A stretch of 64,000 nt of DNA from Xanthoparmelia taractica (lineage: Eukaryota > Ascomycota > Lecanoromycetes > Lecanorales > Parmeliaceae), in assembly GCA_033085395.1 (NCBI GenBank), contig JANQBS010000029.1, positions 186,001 through 250,000 of the forward strand, in the 5' to 3' direction. Positions within the stretch are counted from its first letter, which is position 1. Each line of letters opens with the position of its first letter. This document shows positions 41,986 to 53,035 of this stretch, one piece after another. The notes under the pieces were generated by a model that worked only from the letters and a program-made list of their open reading frames with translations, was not told the DNA's origin and did not search any database. Position numbers and translations under genes: made by a program.

Positions 41986-42107
41986 AGTATAATTCTAAGT
42001 ATATATTATCGAGTATAAATTTATTAGATATAGCTAGTAAATTACAAAAGATCTACTGAAAATACTGTTCAGCCCTATGAGTGGCCGCAGTGGGGGTGAA
42101 CCCTTCT

Positions 42108-43439
42108 ATTCGTTAGCGACACGACCCACAACACTCTCCCATCTCAACTCTCTTTCAATCCATTTCACTCTTAATCATCAATGTATTTGGCCAACAAATG
42201 TGACCGATACTCTAAAGAGTGTCGGTAGCTGTCTGATGGCACGGAGTAATGTTTTATTCTATCACCGTTAACTGCTGCGCTAGAGGTGCACCGTTGACTG
42301 CGACGACCTCTCTCCGACAGCGTCAGCAGTGCGGATCCTCGACGAATGATGAAGCGCTTGGGCTGCTGTCCAGCACCTTGACTATCCGTGTCACTTTGGA
42401 TACGCAAGAGCCTCTCCATGTCGCTCCACGCCCAAGGCCAATATGCTGATGGTACTCTACTGAACCGGCCAACCGCCGCGAGTCGTTGCCTTAGTCGTAC
42501 TGCCGCGTCGATCTTCAGGTATATAATATAGTGGAGGAACTTGGAATATATTTGGAGACATGAAAGAGTTAGCTAGCCCAAAGTTCATCGATACGCTCCC
42601 TTATGGACCGATCGGTATCGAGGTAGAACGATAGCACACAGCTGCAATAATAAGACTCAGTTCCATCGAAGCTACCCTTTTACAAAGTGGAAGACGGCGC
42701 CAGTGTCAGGTTTTGCTCAAGAGAAGATGTCAATACATTGACGTGATTACAAATCCATTTGAAGGAGGCTCATCGCAGGCTTGAATGGCTTTGCTGGCGC
42801 TCTGCAAAAGAGCCCATCAGGGGAAGATTTGATCATCAAAGGGGCTTCTGGATCTCCTAATGGATCGTCTTCGCCTGGTCAGCGCCCATGATTTCGCTGC
42901 ATAATGCACCATTCTGGGTCTGACTCTACAATATCAACCTTGAACCGCAGGCTTTAAGCTGCCCTCTTTGTCAAGGCAAGAATCCCTCTACCAGCTACAC
43001 TCGGCTGAATCTAGTCCATCGAGAGAGCGGAAATTGCATCGAATTCAAGACAAACAGTAGGCTGTCAAGCGTATTCTTCTTCCAGGAAGTCGCAAGTCAG
43101 TGGAGTATTATATTTCCTTTCTGAATCCTATTGGTGCTAAGTTCCTAGCCTCTTTGGGATTCTGTTCTGACCAGAATCAAGCCCGAAATCAGTCTAATGG
43201 TCATTCTTCCTCTCTAGATTACTCGCAAGCATCAGCTGCAGGTGAGCATTTGATCCCCCGAGGCCCCCCCCTCCTTCGAAGCACACTAACGGCTAGCGTG
43301 AAGTGGGCTTAATCGACCAACAAAACCAAGAGGCTTCTTTCTTTACATCTTCAAATTTCAACACTTTTGTTCAAAATTCCCAACTCCATGAATTTGTCTT
43401 TGATTCCACTTTCGAACTCTACTGTCATCAATCACCATC
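42108..43439. other. Intergenic, no gene seen
   Basis: About 1.3 kb of normal composition between the repeat island and the RING/PHD gene. Only short frames without signatures. The last ~150 bases are the probable leader of that gene. Confidence 0.5.
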
Positions 43440-45331
43440 ATGTCAGAGACCTGTATCGTCTGTCTTGGCGACCTCGAAAGCGCCAATGCGCTACCCCACT
43501 CTACGGCTCGAGCTGTCAAGTCAGAAGACGACGAGTACGGTGGCCTAGTGCCCAGTACACACAGGTCGCCACCACACTCCGATGATCCCGAATCTGACAT
43601 GATAGCCCATTTACTGCCTTGCGGACACAACCTACATGACGAATGCTTGAAACCATGGGTGGAACGAGCCAACAGCTGCCCCATTTGCCGACAAAACTTC
43701 AACGTAGTCGAGCTTAGTACGAAGGTTGGGGGTAAGTATTCGGTATGAGGAGCATAGAGTGTACCAGACTCTGCTGACAACCTACTCATCTAGGGATCAC
43801 CGTTTCCACCTACTCCGTCAGCGACCGAACTCAAATTGCGGAAATCGATCCGTCCATGCTTATAGAAGACTACGAGGAAGAATTAGAAGAACAACCTTGT
43901 CTCATCTGTGGTGATGGCGATAACGAGGAGAAACTTCTCGCTTGTGATGGTTGCGACGCGTATTATCATACATACTGTGTCGACTTGGAACAGGTTCCTG
44001 TTGGCCCCTGGTATTGCGAGAGCTGCGAAACACAGCGGGCTATTGAGAGTGTCTGTCCAGACATCTCGAATCGCTCAGCACAACGACCTCACCATACGGC
44101 AGATAGACGTACCCGTGGTCAACAACGCCAAGTAAGAAATCGCAATCAAGCCATTTCCTCCAGTTGGGCCCGCGTGTGGCAGTCGGTCTGGGATAATCTC
44201 AATCTGGACCTTGACTTCCCTTACGATGAAGGATCCGATGCTGCTCGCATCGATAGAGCACAAAGGGCTGCTTCTCAACGCCGTGACTTTCGGCAATGGG
44301 AACGAAGGTTTCAAGTTGCTGAAAGGCAAGGTGGAGCGAACAGATTCAGGGACACGGCATCAGCGCTTTTGGACCTTCACGCAACACGCGAACATCCTAC
44401 TGTCCCAGAACCCGAGTCCCGCGAAGAGATCCGCGCTTGGAACGCTTTCGAGAAAGCAAAGGAGATCGAACTTGATCCAAACCCGAAGAGAAAGAGAAAG
44501 TCCGCCACCACCTCGCCATCGGATGCCGAACCTCATACTGAGCCTCAACGGCCTTTGAAGAGGCCTAGGACAAGACGGACTATTGATAATGCCGAAGGTT
44601 CTATCAATGCCACAACAGAAGCATCTGGTCCTTCTTCATCTCGTACTTTGGGTCTACATAATGTTGCTGCCCAAGGCAACGGCCCGAGCTTCCTACAATC
44701 GATGCTCCGAGAAATTGAGACCTCCACTGCTCCGGAGGGGGTCCAAACCCATCAAAACATGCAAACCGTCACGGGTCACTCTTCGCCTCAGCCTTCCTCG
44801 CCGGGGGCCTCACCAACAACCTCAAACCACCCCAGTCCTCGCGCGAGATCCACTACGCCACAGCCATCCGTGGCCACTCGTCCAGGCTCACCACTCTCGC
44901 TGACATCGAAGGTCGAGCCAATATACCCTCCAGCAGAGTTCTCTCCCTCACGGTCTCCGACGGACATTCCCCTCGCTCACCGCCCGCATAATGAGTTGCG
45001 GCAGCCTAATAAACCGAGGCGGCTGTCACGACCACCTATACAAAGCTCAAGCCCAACAAGGTCCGAAGATACCTCACCAACCCGTGCCGCGATGCCTCTG
45101 TCCACGAAAACAGACCTTCAGAAGATGGTCTCTACCGCACTTACTCCTCACTATCAGAGCAATACCGTGTCCAAAGACCAATATACCGACATCAATCGAA
45201 ATGTCTCACGGTTTCTGTACGAAAAGGTTGGGGATGCAGGAAGCGTGAATGGTGAAAGTAGGAAGATCTGGGAACGACTGGCTAGCGATGAGGTTGCCAA
45301 AGCAGTTGAGTCACTGAAAGCTTTGTCCTGA
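43440..45331 (+). CDS. RING-H2 plus PHD finger protein
   Basis: Two exons, 43440-43731 and 43794-45331, giving 609 residues. An N-terminal RING-H2 finger: CIVCLGDL, a long acidic insert, then HLLPCGHNLHDECLKPWV and SCPICRQNF. Directly after it is a PHD finger (about residues 122-170): CLICGDGDNEEKLLACDGCDAYYHTYC, then GPWYCESC. The RING makes it a probable E3 ubiquitin ligase; the PHD suggests binding to a histone tail. This architecture resembles PHRF1-like proteins. The rest is a low-complexity Arg/Ser/Pro-rich region with a basic KRKRKS nuclear-localisation-like motif, ending in a short conserved-looking helix (VSRFLYEKVG...WERLASDEVAKAVESLKAL). Confidence 0.9.
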
Positions 45332-45825
45332 GTCACCACCAATACATGTTACGAAGGACGAAGCCATGGTCAGGGGCATGGCGTATTGAGCGTACATTTG
45401 GCGCCACGAGCGGGCGATCTTAGAACATCTATTATTGAGATACCCATGCTCGGTTGCTATCTTGACGTTTACTGTACTGCCTTTGAAATCGCACTTCTCG
45501 TTGGTGCGGTAGATAAGCACAACTCCTCGGAATCCGAGGTAGCATATCTCGCTTGTCTCAAAAGGTTACCGATCATCCTATCGTAATTTCTATAGATGCT
45601 TTTATCAACAAGAAGCACAACAAGGCTCAATGTGCAGCCTAGGGTACTGTCCCCGACAGATGTGCCATCAACCTCATATGTACATAAACCGAGTCTCGTT
45701 TTCGAAAGGCCAAATTTTCCAAAAGCACATCAAATGAGTGTTGACCGTAAAATGCTTTGGTGATTTCCGCCCTGCTTTTTGGGTGGATGATCATATAGCC
45801 TAGGTCGTAAGAAGTATGAAGGCGC
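45332..45825. other. Convergent intergenic region
   Basis: 494 bp between two convergent genes, presumably both 3' UTRs. No gene seen. Confidence 0.5.
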
Positions 45826-46678
45826 TCACTCTAGCCTATGATATGGTCAACCCTCTATTTCTAGGATCCAATGGTGGCACAATGGGCGTGATACGACACC
45901 GTATCCTTCTGCAAGATGACATACCTTTCAATCAAATGCACCCCGCTAGCCGTATCGACAACCCCACTGACCTCTCCGGGCTTGAGAGCAAAAGACGCCT
46001 GCTCAAACTCCTTCTGCATGTCCCCGTGCCCAAAGAATCCCCTTGAGAATCGCAATCAGCAAACTGTCCGCGCGACCAATACTACACACCATAGTCTCCG
46101 AAAGGGAAAAAAGGAGGGGGAAAAGAGAAAAACAACATACAAATCCCCCTTCTTCCTCGCACTACTACAATCGCTCTCACTCGTCGCCAGATCCCCCAAA
46201 CTAATCTCCCCACCTTTAATCCGTTCCTCATACCCCCTCAACATCTCCAACGCCTCCTCCTTCGTCCGCCGTATCTCGGGCTCCTTCCAGCTGCTCGGCC
46301 GCCGGCTGTCCCTGTGCTTGACGAGCAGATGCGCGGCGCGGATCTTGCCGTCTTTGTTGACGGCGGCGGCGGACGTCGGGTTGGCGGGGGCGCTGCTGCT
46401 GCTGTGGTGCTGCGCCATGTAGGTTTTTATCTTGTCCGGGTCTGTGCCGGGGGGGGGCTCCCAGCGGGATTCCTTGGTGGTGGGGTTGAAGTAGTAAGGG
46501 AGGTTTTTGGAGTTGGAGTGACGGACTTCCCATTGGGTGGGGAGGCCGGTGTCGGTGGTGGTGGTGGCCTGTGGATAAGGGGGAGGGGGGTTTAGAAGGT
46601 GGTAGGTTGGGAGGATTCGGGGAGGAAGGAGTTGATGGTGTTGGGTTTTGGTTGGAGGTGGGGGGTTTGACTTACCAT
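45826..46678 (-). CDS. ess1: Pin1/Ess1 parvulin prolyl isomerase
   Basis: Four exons on the minus strand: 46678-46676 (the ATG alone), 46568-46141, 46041-45925 and 45835-45826, giving 185 residues. Ess1 isomerises phospho-Ser/Thr-Pro bonds, notably in the RNA polymerase II C-terminal domain. Seen: a WW domain with Trp14 and Trp37 (LPTQWEVRHS...YYFNPTTKESRWEPP), a linker, then the parvulin domain: IRAAHLLVKHRDSRRPSSWKE (the phosphate-binding basic pair and first catalytic His), LATSESDCSSARKKGDLGFFGHG (catalytic Cys), MQKEFEQASFALKPGEVSG, and SGVHLIERLE at the end (second His). The odd first and last exons are needed to give a start codon and the canonical ending. The alternative, a GTG- or upstream-initiated first exon, is less likely. 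Confidence 0.93.
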
Positions 46679-47314
46679 TGTTGTTTTTTGACGATTGGGA
46701 GTCAGTAATTGGGAATTGAGAGGGAAAGAAGTGGTTCAGCAGATGAGCGTGGATTTTACCATGAGATATATATGTGGGATTCGTATAATAGCTCACGATT
46801 GCATGCGACAAAATAAGGCGGAGTACGAGTGAACCCCACCAGAGTATGTTGTAAACAAGCTGCTGCATAGTCTGCCGCGGTCACGGATCCGATAAGCGCA
46901 GCCCCGCTAATCATCAATCGGGTACAGTGCTATTGCACGGCACGGAACTTCACCACCATCACAGACAAAGCCACAGATGCAATCATAGCTTGGCTCAGCA
47001 GGTCAGAGGCCTCGGTCGAGAGCTTCAAGCAATAGAGAAGGCATAGGGTTGGATTGTTGATAGGTCGGGTAGTCATGCACGACCCCATAGAACTACTGGC
47101 GCCCAGCTGAAGAAAGAGCTGTCACTTCAGTGACAAGGCAGACATCCTCTATATCTATTGTCCATCTAAGATATCAGACCATCCGCAACACACGTCCCTC
47201 CCATGCTGTGTAATGCCATCCCCTTCTCTCCTATGTTATTCGTTATATCTTGGTTAGATCTGTTATTGCATCTGTCTTCACTTCTATAAGCTCTCGCTCC
47301 CTCGACCTTTTTAA
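46679..47314. other. Intergenic, no gene seen
   Basis: About 640 bp: the ess1 promoter and whatever drives the small frame at 47315. No motif assigned. Confidence 0.45.
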
Positions 47315-47683
47315 ATGAATATACACTTGCGCTTGCTCATATATCTTTCGCATATCGTCGAAAGGTCACTTCAGAACCTCAGAGTGCCTTCAGTTGCCAT
47401 ATCACTCCGTCCCCATCGCCACACGCTGCGTCTACTCCCTGCACTTGGTTATGCTGCTGATCGCAAGCAAGAAACGTTTCTTGAAGCCTGCAACGACCAA
47501 ATCGGTACAGACCCAGCTTTTACGGGCACTCTATCTGGTTTTGTGACCATCACCGTTATCGGCTTCTCATATGCCTGCTATCGATGCCGACGCACGCGTA
47601 ATATCTCCAAAACCATGCAGGAGCAGTTCATCGCTCGTGCTATTCCACTGTCGAACATCTGGGAACGTCGAAGAGGGTTCTGA
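47315..47683 (+). CDS. Small hypothetical protein with one membrane segment
   Basis: 122 residues; not recognised. Seen: an Arg/Leu-rich amphipathic N-terminus (about 1-50), a cysteine at the centre (EACNDQIG), one hydrophobic segment (about 70-90, LSGFVTITVIGFSYACY) followed by basic RCRRTRN, and a basic C-terminus ending WERRRGF. The layout would suit a single-pass mitochondrial or ER membrane protein. The evidence for a real gene is only the intact frame and its composition. Confidence 0.4.
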   Translation: MNIHLRLLIYLSHIVERSLQNLRVPSVAISLRPHRHTLRLLPALGYAADRKQETFLEACNDQIGTDPAFTGTLSGFVTITVIGFSYACYRCRRTRNISKTMQEQFIARAIPLSNIWERRRGF

Positions 47684-47889
47684 GATGAGGCGATAGCTTC
47701 GATAATCTTTATTGCTTGTGCCTCCGCATGAGCGAAAGGATCCTGATCCTCGCTGTGCTGCTTCAGTCTACGGGAACTCTATTCTTGCCTGGCCGCACTG
47801 ACTTCAACAAAAGAGTATATCTACGATGTTCGTTGTCACAATCTCTTCTATAATCGATGAAGATGCATCTCTCTCTGTTTGTGTTGGCT

Positions 47890-48460
47890 CTCATAGGAGC
47901 ATCCCTGAGAGGGCAATTCCGAAAGGAGGTAATGTTCAAGAATGTAATCTCATCAGCCCCTTGCTCATAGTATCTCTTGGGAACATCTACTGGCTTTCCG
48001 AGATTTCGCACCTGGCCTCCACCGGGAGCGCCAGTTATTTCTCGAATGTCATACTGATCACCCTTGGTGACAACCAGATCTCTTGCATTATTACTTCGTA
48101 CGTCTAGATAAGCGATAATCCTTCGTGTCACTCCGGGTTGGACCTTGGGCTCCACAGCCTGCTCAAGAACATGTGATGGCTGGTTGGACAGGAAAGCTTC
48201 GAGGACCCTCAGACCTGCTTGCCCGCTTTTTTCAGGATGGAATTGTGTTGCGAAGACACTACCTCGACCGATAGCGCCAATGAATTCTTCGTTACCATAC
48301 TGTGCTGTTGCCACCGTCCACCCATCCTCTTCCAGAAGACCTTCGTGGTAAGGCACTGCATAGGAATGTACATAATAGTACTTGCTATCGGGATGCAAGC
48401 CATAGAAGGTCTTGCTTTCTTCACTGCCTAGGTCATCGGAAGAGGGTCTCGGGATAAGGG
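47890..48460 (-). pseudogene. his7: HIS7 fragment (imidazole glycerol phosphate synthase)
   Basis: The minus strand encodes about 185 residues with clear HIS7 similarity: the end of the glutamine amidotransferase half (SKYYYVHSYAVPYHEG, GSVFATQFHPEKSGQAGLRV) joined normally to the beginning of the cyclase half (RRIIAYLDVRSNN, DLVVTKGDQYDIRE, GADEITFLNITSFRNCPLRD). Similarity stops abruptly after CPLRDAPM, and at the other end before TFYGLHPDS. The nucleophile Cys of the glutaminase and nearly the whole barrel are therefore missing, and the conserved ACLDV reads AYLDV. No start codon or splice site rescues it. It is a non-functional partial copy; a full gene must exist elsewhere in a histidine prototroph. 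Confidence 0.85.
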
Positions 48461-50321
48461 ACCTAGAGTTTTCCTTTGGTGCTTAGGGAGAACCTATAGG
48501 GTCTGATAGGCACAGTTCCAAGAAAAAGATAAGCCTTCCCAGTAGGGCGTTATCCGCAGCTTGACATAGCAGTCTTGGCGTCCAGGACTTTTGACGCAGA
48601 TGGTCGTGCGACCAGGGTTTGATTGTAGGTGAGCTACAACACAAATTTGCAGTTATACAAACTACGTTGTTACTCTTTTACACCCAAGTGAGCTGGTCGC
48701 TAGAACTCCACAACCGTCAGATCGACCGAGGAGCAAAACCTCCCAAAGCCGGCCTTCGAGCGCGTTTGTTTCGCACTGGACAAAGCGACGACGAGAGATA
48801 TCTAATATGAACCTCATTTTCCCCAAACTTTTCCCTCCGCCCATGGAAGGTCCACTTTACTTGACGTGCCGTCGAAGTGCCCTGAATGTAACGCCTGCCG
48901 ACGATAATAATGGATGATGTTTCCTAGACTACCTTATATTGTTCTGCCAATTTGTCTCTAAACAACGTTCACGCTGCCTTTTTCTTAGATTCTTGCGTAG
49001 TGTATGCATTCATATCATCTAAAAGGGTGGGCATATCGTCGGTCTAATCTTGACCTCATATGCGTACCAAAGGCTGTTCTGAACTTAGTTCAGGGTGCAG
49101 CGGACCAAATGCAAATGTTTTCATTGGCAAGTTTTTGCTACTAGCGTCAAACGTGATTATCGTTGCAGAGCAATATGCTTTCAACAAGTGGAGTACTCGA
49201 ACGATTGTATCCTCATAATCGACGATAGCCGGCCAGTGCTCGCTGAGACAACGCCTCTGCTTCCCCTATCTTGCCTTGAATGTTGAATGGTGAGCTTCCG
49301 AGGGGACAGCTGGAGCCATGTCCAAATCGTGGATAGGCTAACCGCTTATGCTTTCTCAGCGAAGAGGGAAACCCCCGACCTCTGCCCGATCACACCAGAT
49401 ACAAGTTGGTAGGCCGATGCGCCATTTCGAGTGGAGTCTGGCCACAAAGACGAAGTGAGGAGATGGCTCGATGGGCGAATGTAGCTTTGAAGATATATAG
49501 CAATGTATATCTTGATAGCTGCTTTATCCTATGGATCCAAGGTGCTTGATCGACGGACGGCTCGCTCATTGACACTGATTGTGGACCTGATGAGTCCTAT
49601 TCGTGCTTATATCTTACAAAGATGGTCGTTTCCTTCTTACAAAACTGCGGAAGAACTCGCAAAAACCCCTTTGAGGATCTAAGAAATGAATATGTCTTAT
49701 CTAATGCCAAAGACTGCCTAAACGAAAAGAAATCTGCCCTCGCCGCATTACCAAATCATCTCGCTATTGTCAACCCCGAGTGAAATGTCCGCTCGGGCCA
49801 TGCAGAAGCTAGAATACTCGTATGTTTTCCACAGATACTTGTCCAATTCACCGCAGCTTTCGGGTTTTCTAGTAAGATGGACTAAGGAGGCTGAGGTCAT
49901 CGAACAAGCTACAACTCTGCCAATTACACATTTTCTTGGACCAGGCAGCAGAGAAGCCACGGTTTTGCATATCCAACATCCATACTCTCGAGCGAAGACT
50001 CTCATTACTTGCATAGAAGCCACCAACTGGCTGCTCCTCTATTGGTTGCATAAGCTTATCAGTGGATTGATTTCTTGAATGTGGTCTAAGAGCTACAGTC
50101 AAAAGTTACATTGTCTGAAAGGATCGTATTTTAACATCAAGTTGGACCAAGGAAACGAGGGCGTCAACATCGTCGTATCATCTAAAAAGTTACGGGCACA
50201 CGATGAGTTCCACTTCAACCAAGTGTCCTGAGCCCAATTTACTCCATGCATGATGGTCTGAGAGCGCTCAGGTAAGAAGGCCTGGCATTACATCAACCTG
50301 CCGCTTTCCCAGCCTCAGCAC
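48461..50321. other. Gene-poor stretch
   Basis: About 1.9 kb with only short frames (for example 49767-50078 plus) lacking recognised domains. It may contain further decayed gene material, but nothing I can name. Confidence 0.45.
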
Positions 50322-50805
50322 CTAGCAGCCATAGTAGCACTGCATACTCTTCGCCGTCCCCAACTAGAAACAAAACCGCCATAAATCAGCACAATGGGGT
50401 AATTAACATCATCAGCCGTCATGTTTGCAAAGGCGCCAAAAAGATGTCACTCACATTATCCAAACAGTACGTGTCATGTTTATTGCCACTATCCTTGATC
50501 TCGTTCTGGCAGTTGCTGTCCGAATACGCGACGCAGTCCGCTCCGGTAACGGTGTTCGCCTGGACCCGGATGCTGGAGAAGGAACTGTATTGGAAACAAT
50601 GGCCCGTGCAGTCGGGCTTGTAGCTGCCTAGGGCGCGGCCGTTCGTGCATCCGCTGTCTGAGAAGTAGGTGATGCATGCGCTGCTGTCGCAGTTGGCACG
50701 GGGAACGAGTGCGGGGCTGTTGAGGTCGGGCTCGGAGGAGTGAGCGGGGAGGGCGAGGATGGTGGTGAGGGTGGTGAGAAGGGTAAAGATGAGTTGGACG
50801 TGCAT
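50322..50805 (-). CDS. Small secreted cysteine-rich protein A
   Basis: Two exons on the minus strand, 50805-50455 and 50363-50322, giving 130 residues. Signal peptide MHVQLIFTLLTTLTTILALPA, a short pro-like segment ending VPR, then a mature domain of ~95 residues with ten cysteines: ANCDSSACITYFSDSGC, LGSYKPDCTGHCFQYSSF, GADCVAYSDSNCQN, and, after the intron, SMQCYYGC. It is a close paralogue of the protein at 52126-52518, arranged head to head with it. No known family is recognised; size, secretion signal and cysteine content are those of effector-like or surface proteins. The intron is phase 0 with a GTGAGT donor and TTTCTAG acceptor. Without it the frame would end in VSDIFLAPLQT and lose the conserved CYYGC end. 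Confidence 0.82.
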
Positions 50806-52125
50806 GGTTGATGGGCTGTTGGGAGGCGATGTGAGACGCGTTGCTCTTGGATTGTGATCACTTTGGCCTTGGAGTAGACGGCGGGGAAGTGCGATCCAAT
50901 CGTGGTTGTATTTGGACCTTTTCTCTTTGCTTGCTCAGGGAAGGAAGGAGAGAGGAAGCGGAAAAGATGGCATGCTTTATATATTTTCAAGGTTCCAAGC
51001 TTTGTCCTCGTTCAACGATGAGCTGTGTACTCCATGCCCTTCTCGATAGCGTTCATCGAGAAAGATCCCATGCTCCCTTTAGAATTCCCAGCCATTCACA
51101 TTCGGAGCACAATGCGTTACTCTGCGGCGAGCTTAAGAAGATCTTCAAGACTGGATACCATCTCGTGGTCTGGATATGCCCAAGGCTTATAGGGCGCTTA
51201 CCACATGTCGTAGCAAGAGCCAATTTATTACGAGTGATATAGACGAGTATGTATAAGGGTTATAAAGCGCTTTACTTTACTACGCGTTGTAGTAAGAATT
51301 TGGATATTTCATTAGCAGTAGGGGCGAAGATGTCGAGACATATTTACCAATGTTGCGCAACTTTAACCAAAATCAATGGAAGCATAGGAGCTAACGTCTG
51401 CATTAGCCATGAATGTGGCTGGACTTGCCATACCAAGGCCGATGAATCTGCAGGCTGAATCAGCCAGACGACATGCTAACCCCATTTGATAGCAAACAAA
51501 GATGCATATGATGACTCGGCCTTTTAACGAATTTGTTGTTTCCAGATCTCTCATCTTCCTCACCCCGCCTTTGTGATGTGACCCTACGCGGGCACCTTTC
51601 CTACCGTGTCTGTGGAACAAGGCGTAGCATGCAATGACCTTTGTCAGTGTCCAACAATCGACCGGAAATAGAATTGCGTTCCAAAGATATCGCGTAGATC
51701 ATGAAGGAGAAGTTCGGGAAAGAACTTCAATTGGATCTCTTGCAGACGTAGGCATCCACTCACCAACCCCAATTTTCTTCAGAGCTTGCTTAGAGATCCT
51801 TTACTCGCAGCGCCACGTGCCTGCGTTGCGGAGTTCCTGTGAAAAGAAGAGCATGATTACGCAAGAAGAACAGGAGTGACTGCGCAGCATGCATACAAGC
51901 TCCTCCACGATCAGGCCCAGACTCAAGTTGGCGCTCATCTCGACGACCTTGTGAAGTGTATATAATACCTTGGATCGAACGCCTATTCTTCTTTCCCTCC
52001 ATCTTCCTTCGCAAGAGAGACCCCAAACCCAGAAGAGGTAGCCCTACAGAAAACACGCAAATAGCAAAGGTCAGCACACTCCTCGATCGAATAACGCATA
52101 CTGACTTTAAAAGCTAGCCTTCACC
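50806..52125. other. Divergent spacer of the secreted-protein pair
   Basis: 1.32 kb between the two divergent secreted-protein starts. No gene recognised inside. The two sides show no obvious inverted similarity, so the duplication seems limited to the coding regions or is old. Confidence 0.5.
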
Positions 52126-52518
52126 ATGCAGCCTACCTTCCTCCTCAGCGCCGTTCTCGCCTTCACATCCCTAGGCTATGCCCACCCAGCCGAGAGGTCC
52201 GAGGTCGATGATGCGGCATCGCGCCTCCAAGCGCGTGGCTCCTGCGACAACGCCGCCGGCGAATGCGTGACCTACTACAGCGACCAAGCTCATACCAACC
52301 CACTCGGCAGCTACGTGCCCACATGCAAAGGGAACTGCTTCCAGTACTCCAGTTTCCAGAGCCTTCGGACCGAGGGCGCCTTGTCCAAGGGGACCGATTG
52401 CGCCGTCTACTCCGATAGCAACTGCCAGAATAAGATTGCGGATACGGGCAATCATATCGCCGTGCAGTATACGAGCTTTTCCTCGGCGAACAGTATGCAA
52501 TGTTACTATAACTGTTGA
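52126..52518 (+). CDS. Small secreted cysteine-rich protein B
   Basis: A single exon of 130 residues, exactly the length of its paralogue at 50322-50805. Signal peptide MQPTFLLSAVLAFTSLGYA, a pro-like segment ending LQAR, and a mature domain GSCDNAAGECVTYYSD, LGSYVPTCKGNCFQYSSF, GTDCAVYSDSNCQNKI, SMQCYYNC. It has eight cysteines in the mature part, two fewer than copy A. It lacks the intron found in copy A at the equivalent position, where the sequence between GN and SMQC is unrelated (HIAVQYTSFSSAN). Function unknown; likely extracellular. Confidence 0.85.
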   Translation: MQPTFLLSAVLAFTSLGYAHPAERSEVDDAASRLQARGSCDNAAGECVTYYSDQAHTNPLGSYVPTCKGNCFQYSSFQSLRTEGALSKGTDCAVYSDSNCQNKIADTGNHIAVQYTSFSSANSMQCYYNC

Positions 52519-53035
52519 GCGGGCGTCCGGCGATGGCAGGGTAGTTGGGCAACGGTTTGACCGATTAACTGTTCAATCAAAAGTTGTGACTCTCGGATTT
52601 GGAGCAGTTGGTAGTGTAAGTCGAGGTCAGACAGTCTGTAATTGATTAGGTTTTATTCTACGGAGTAAGGATTGAATGGTTTAGTATTTGATTGGCCCTA
52701 AGATTGGCTTCATGAGTGTGAGCGCCTTACGACATATACCCAAGATTATCTCTCCTTGTTGTCTCCGCTTCCGTAGCAAGACCCTCTGGTGCTGCGCTCT
52801 TCGGTTATCGTATCTGCGCAGCAGCAACGCCTTCTCGTACAGCTCTTCGCCATATCCGAGATCCAGAGGGAACAGGCATTAGTATTATCCGCTGCGTTTC
52901 TTATTCTGCGAATCATTCAAGTATTTGTATTGGAGCTTGCTTCCAGCCTAGCAGGGACCTTCGGACAAAAGGGACTCATCCATCTATCATGGTATTAATC
53001 CCGTACTGAGTTCTCCATACACCATTAATGTACCA
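52519..53035. other. Convergent intergenic region
   Basis: 517 bp between secreted protein B and the end of the P450 pseudogene. Nothing recognised. Confidence 0.5.

Larger units (their letters stand above)
40684..42107. repeat. AT-rich repeat island with inverted terminal arms
   Basis: Left arm 40684-40703 plus 40851-40871; right arm 42068-42107. Aligned as inverted repeats they agree over ~40 bases with a few transitions (core GGGGGTGAACCCTTCT and TTCAGCCC..GTGGCCG). Between them is ~1.2 kb of very AT-rich, TpA-rich sequence with no coding potential, the look of a RIP-mutated mobile element. A small patch of normal composition remains at 41658-41750. The left arm is split by a 142-bp insertion that the right arm lacks. 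The element's class cannot be told because no transposase survives. Confidence 0.7.

Noticed and set aside
46314..46595. 93-codon plus-strand Gly/Val-rich frame
   Set aside because: Antisense of the ess1 linker and WW-coding region; Gly/Val richness results from ACC/GCC codons on the other strand.
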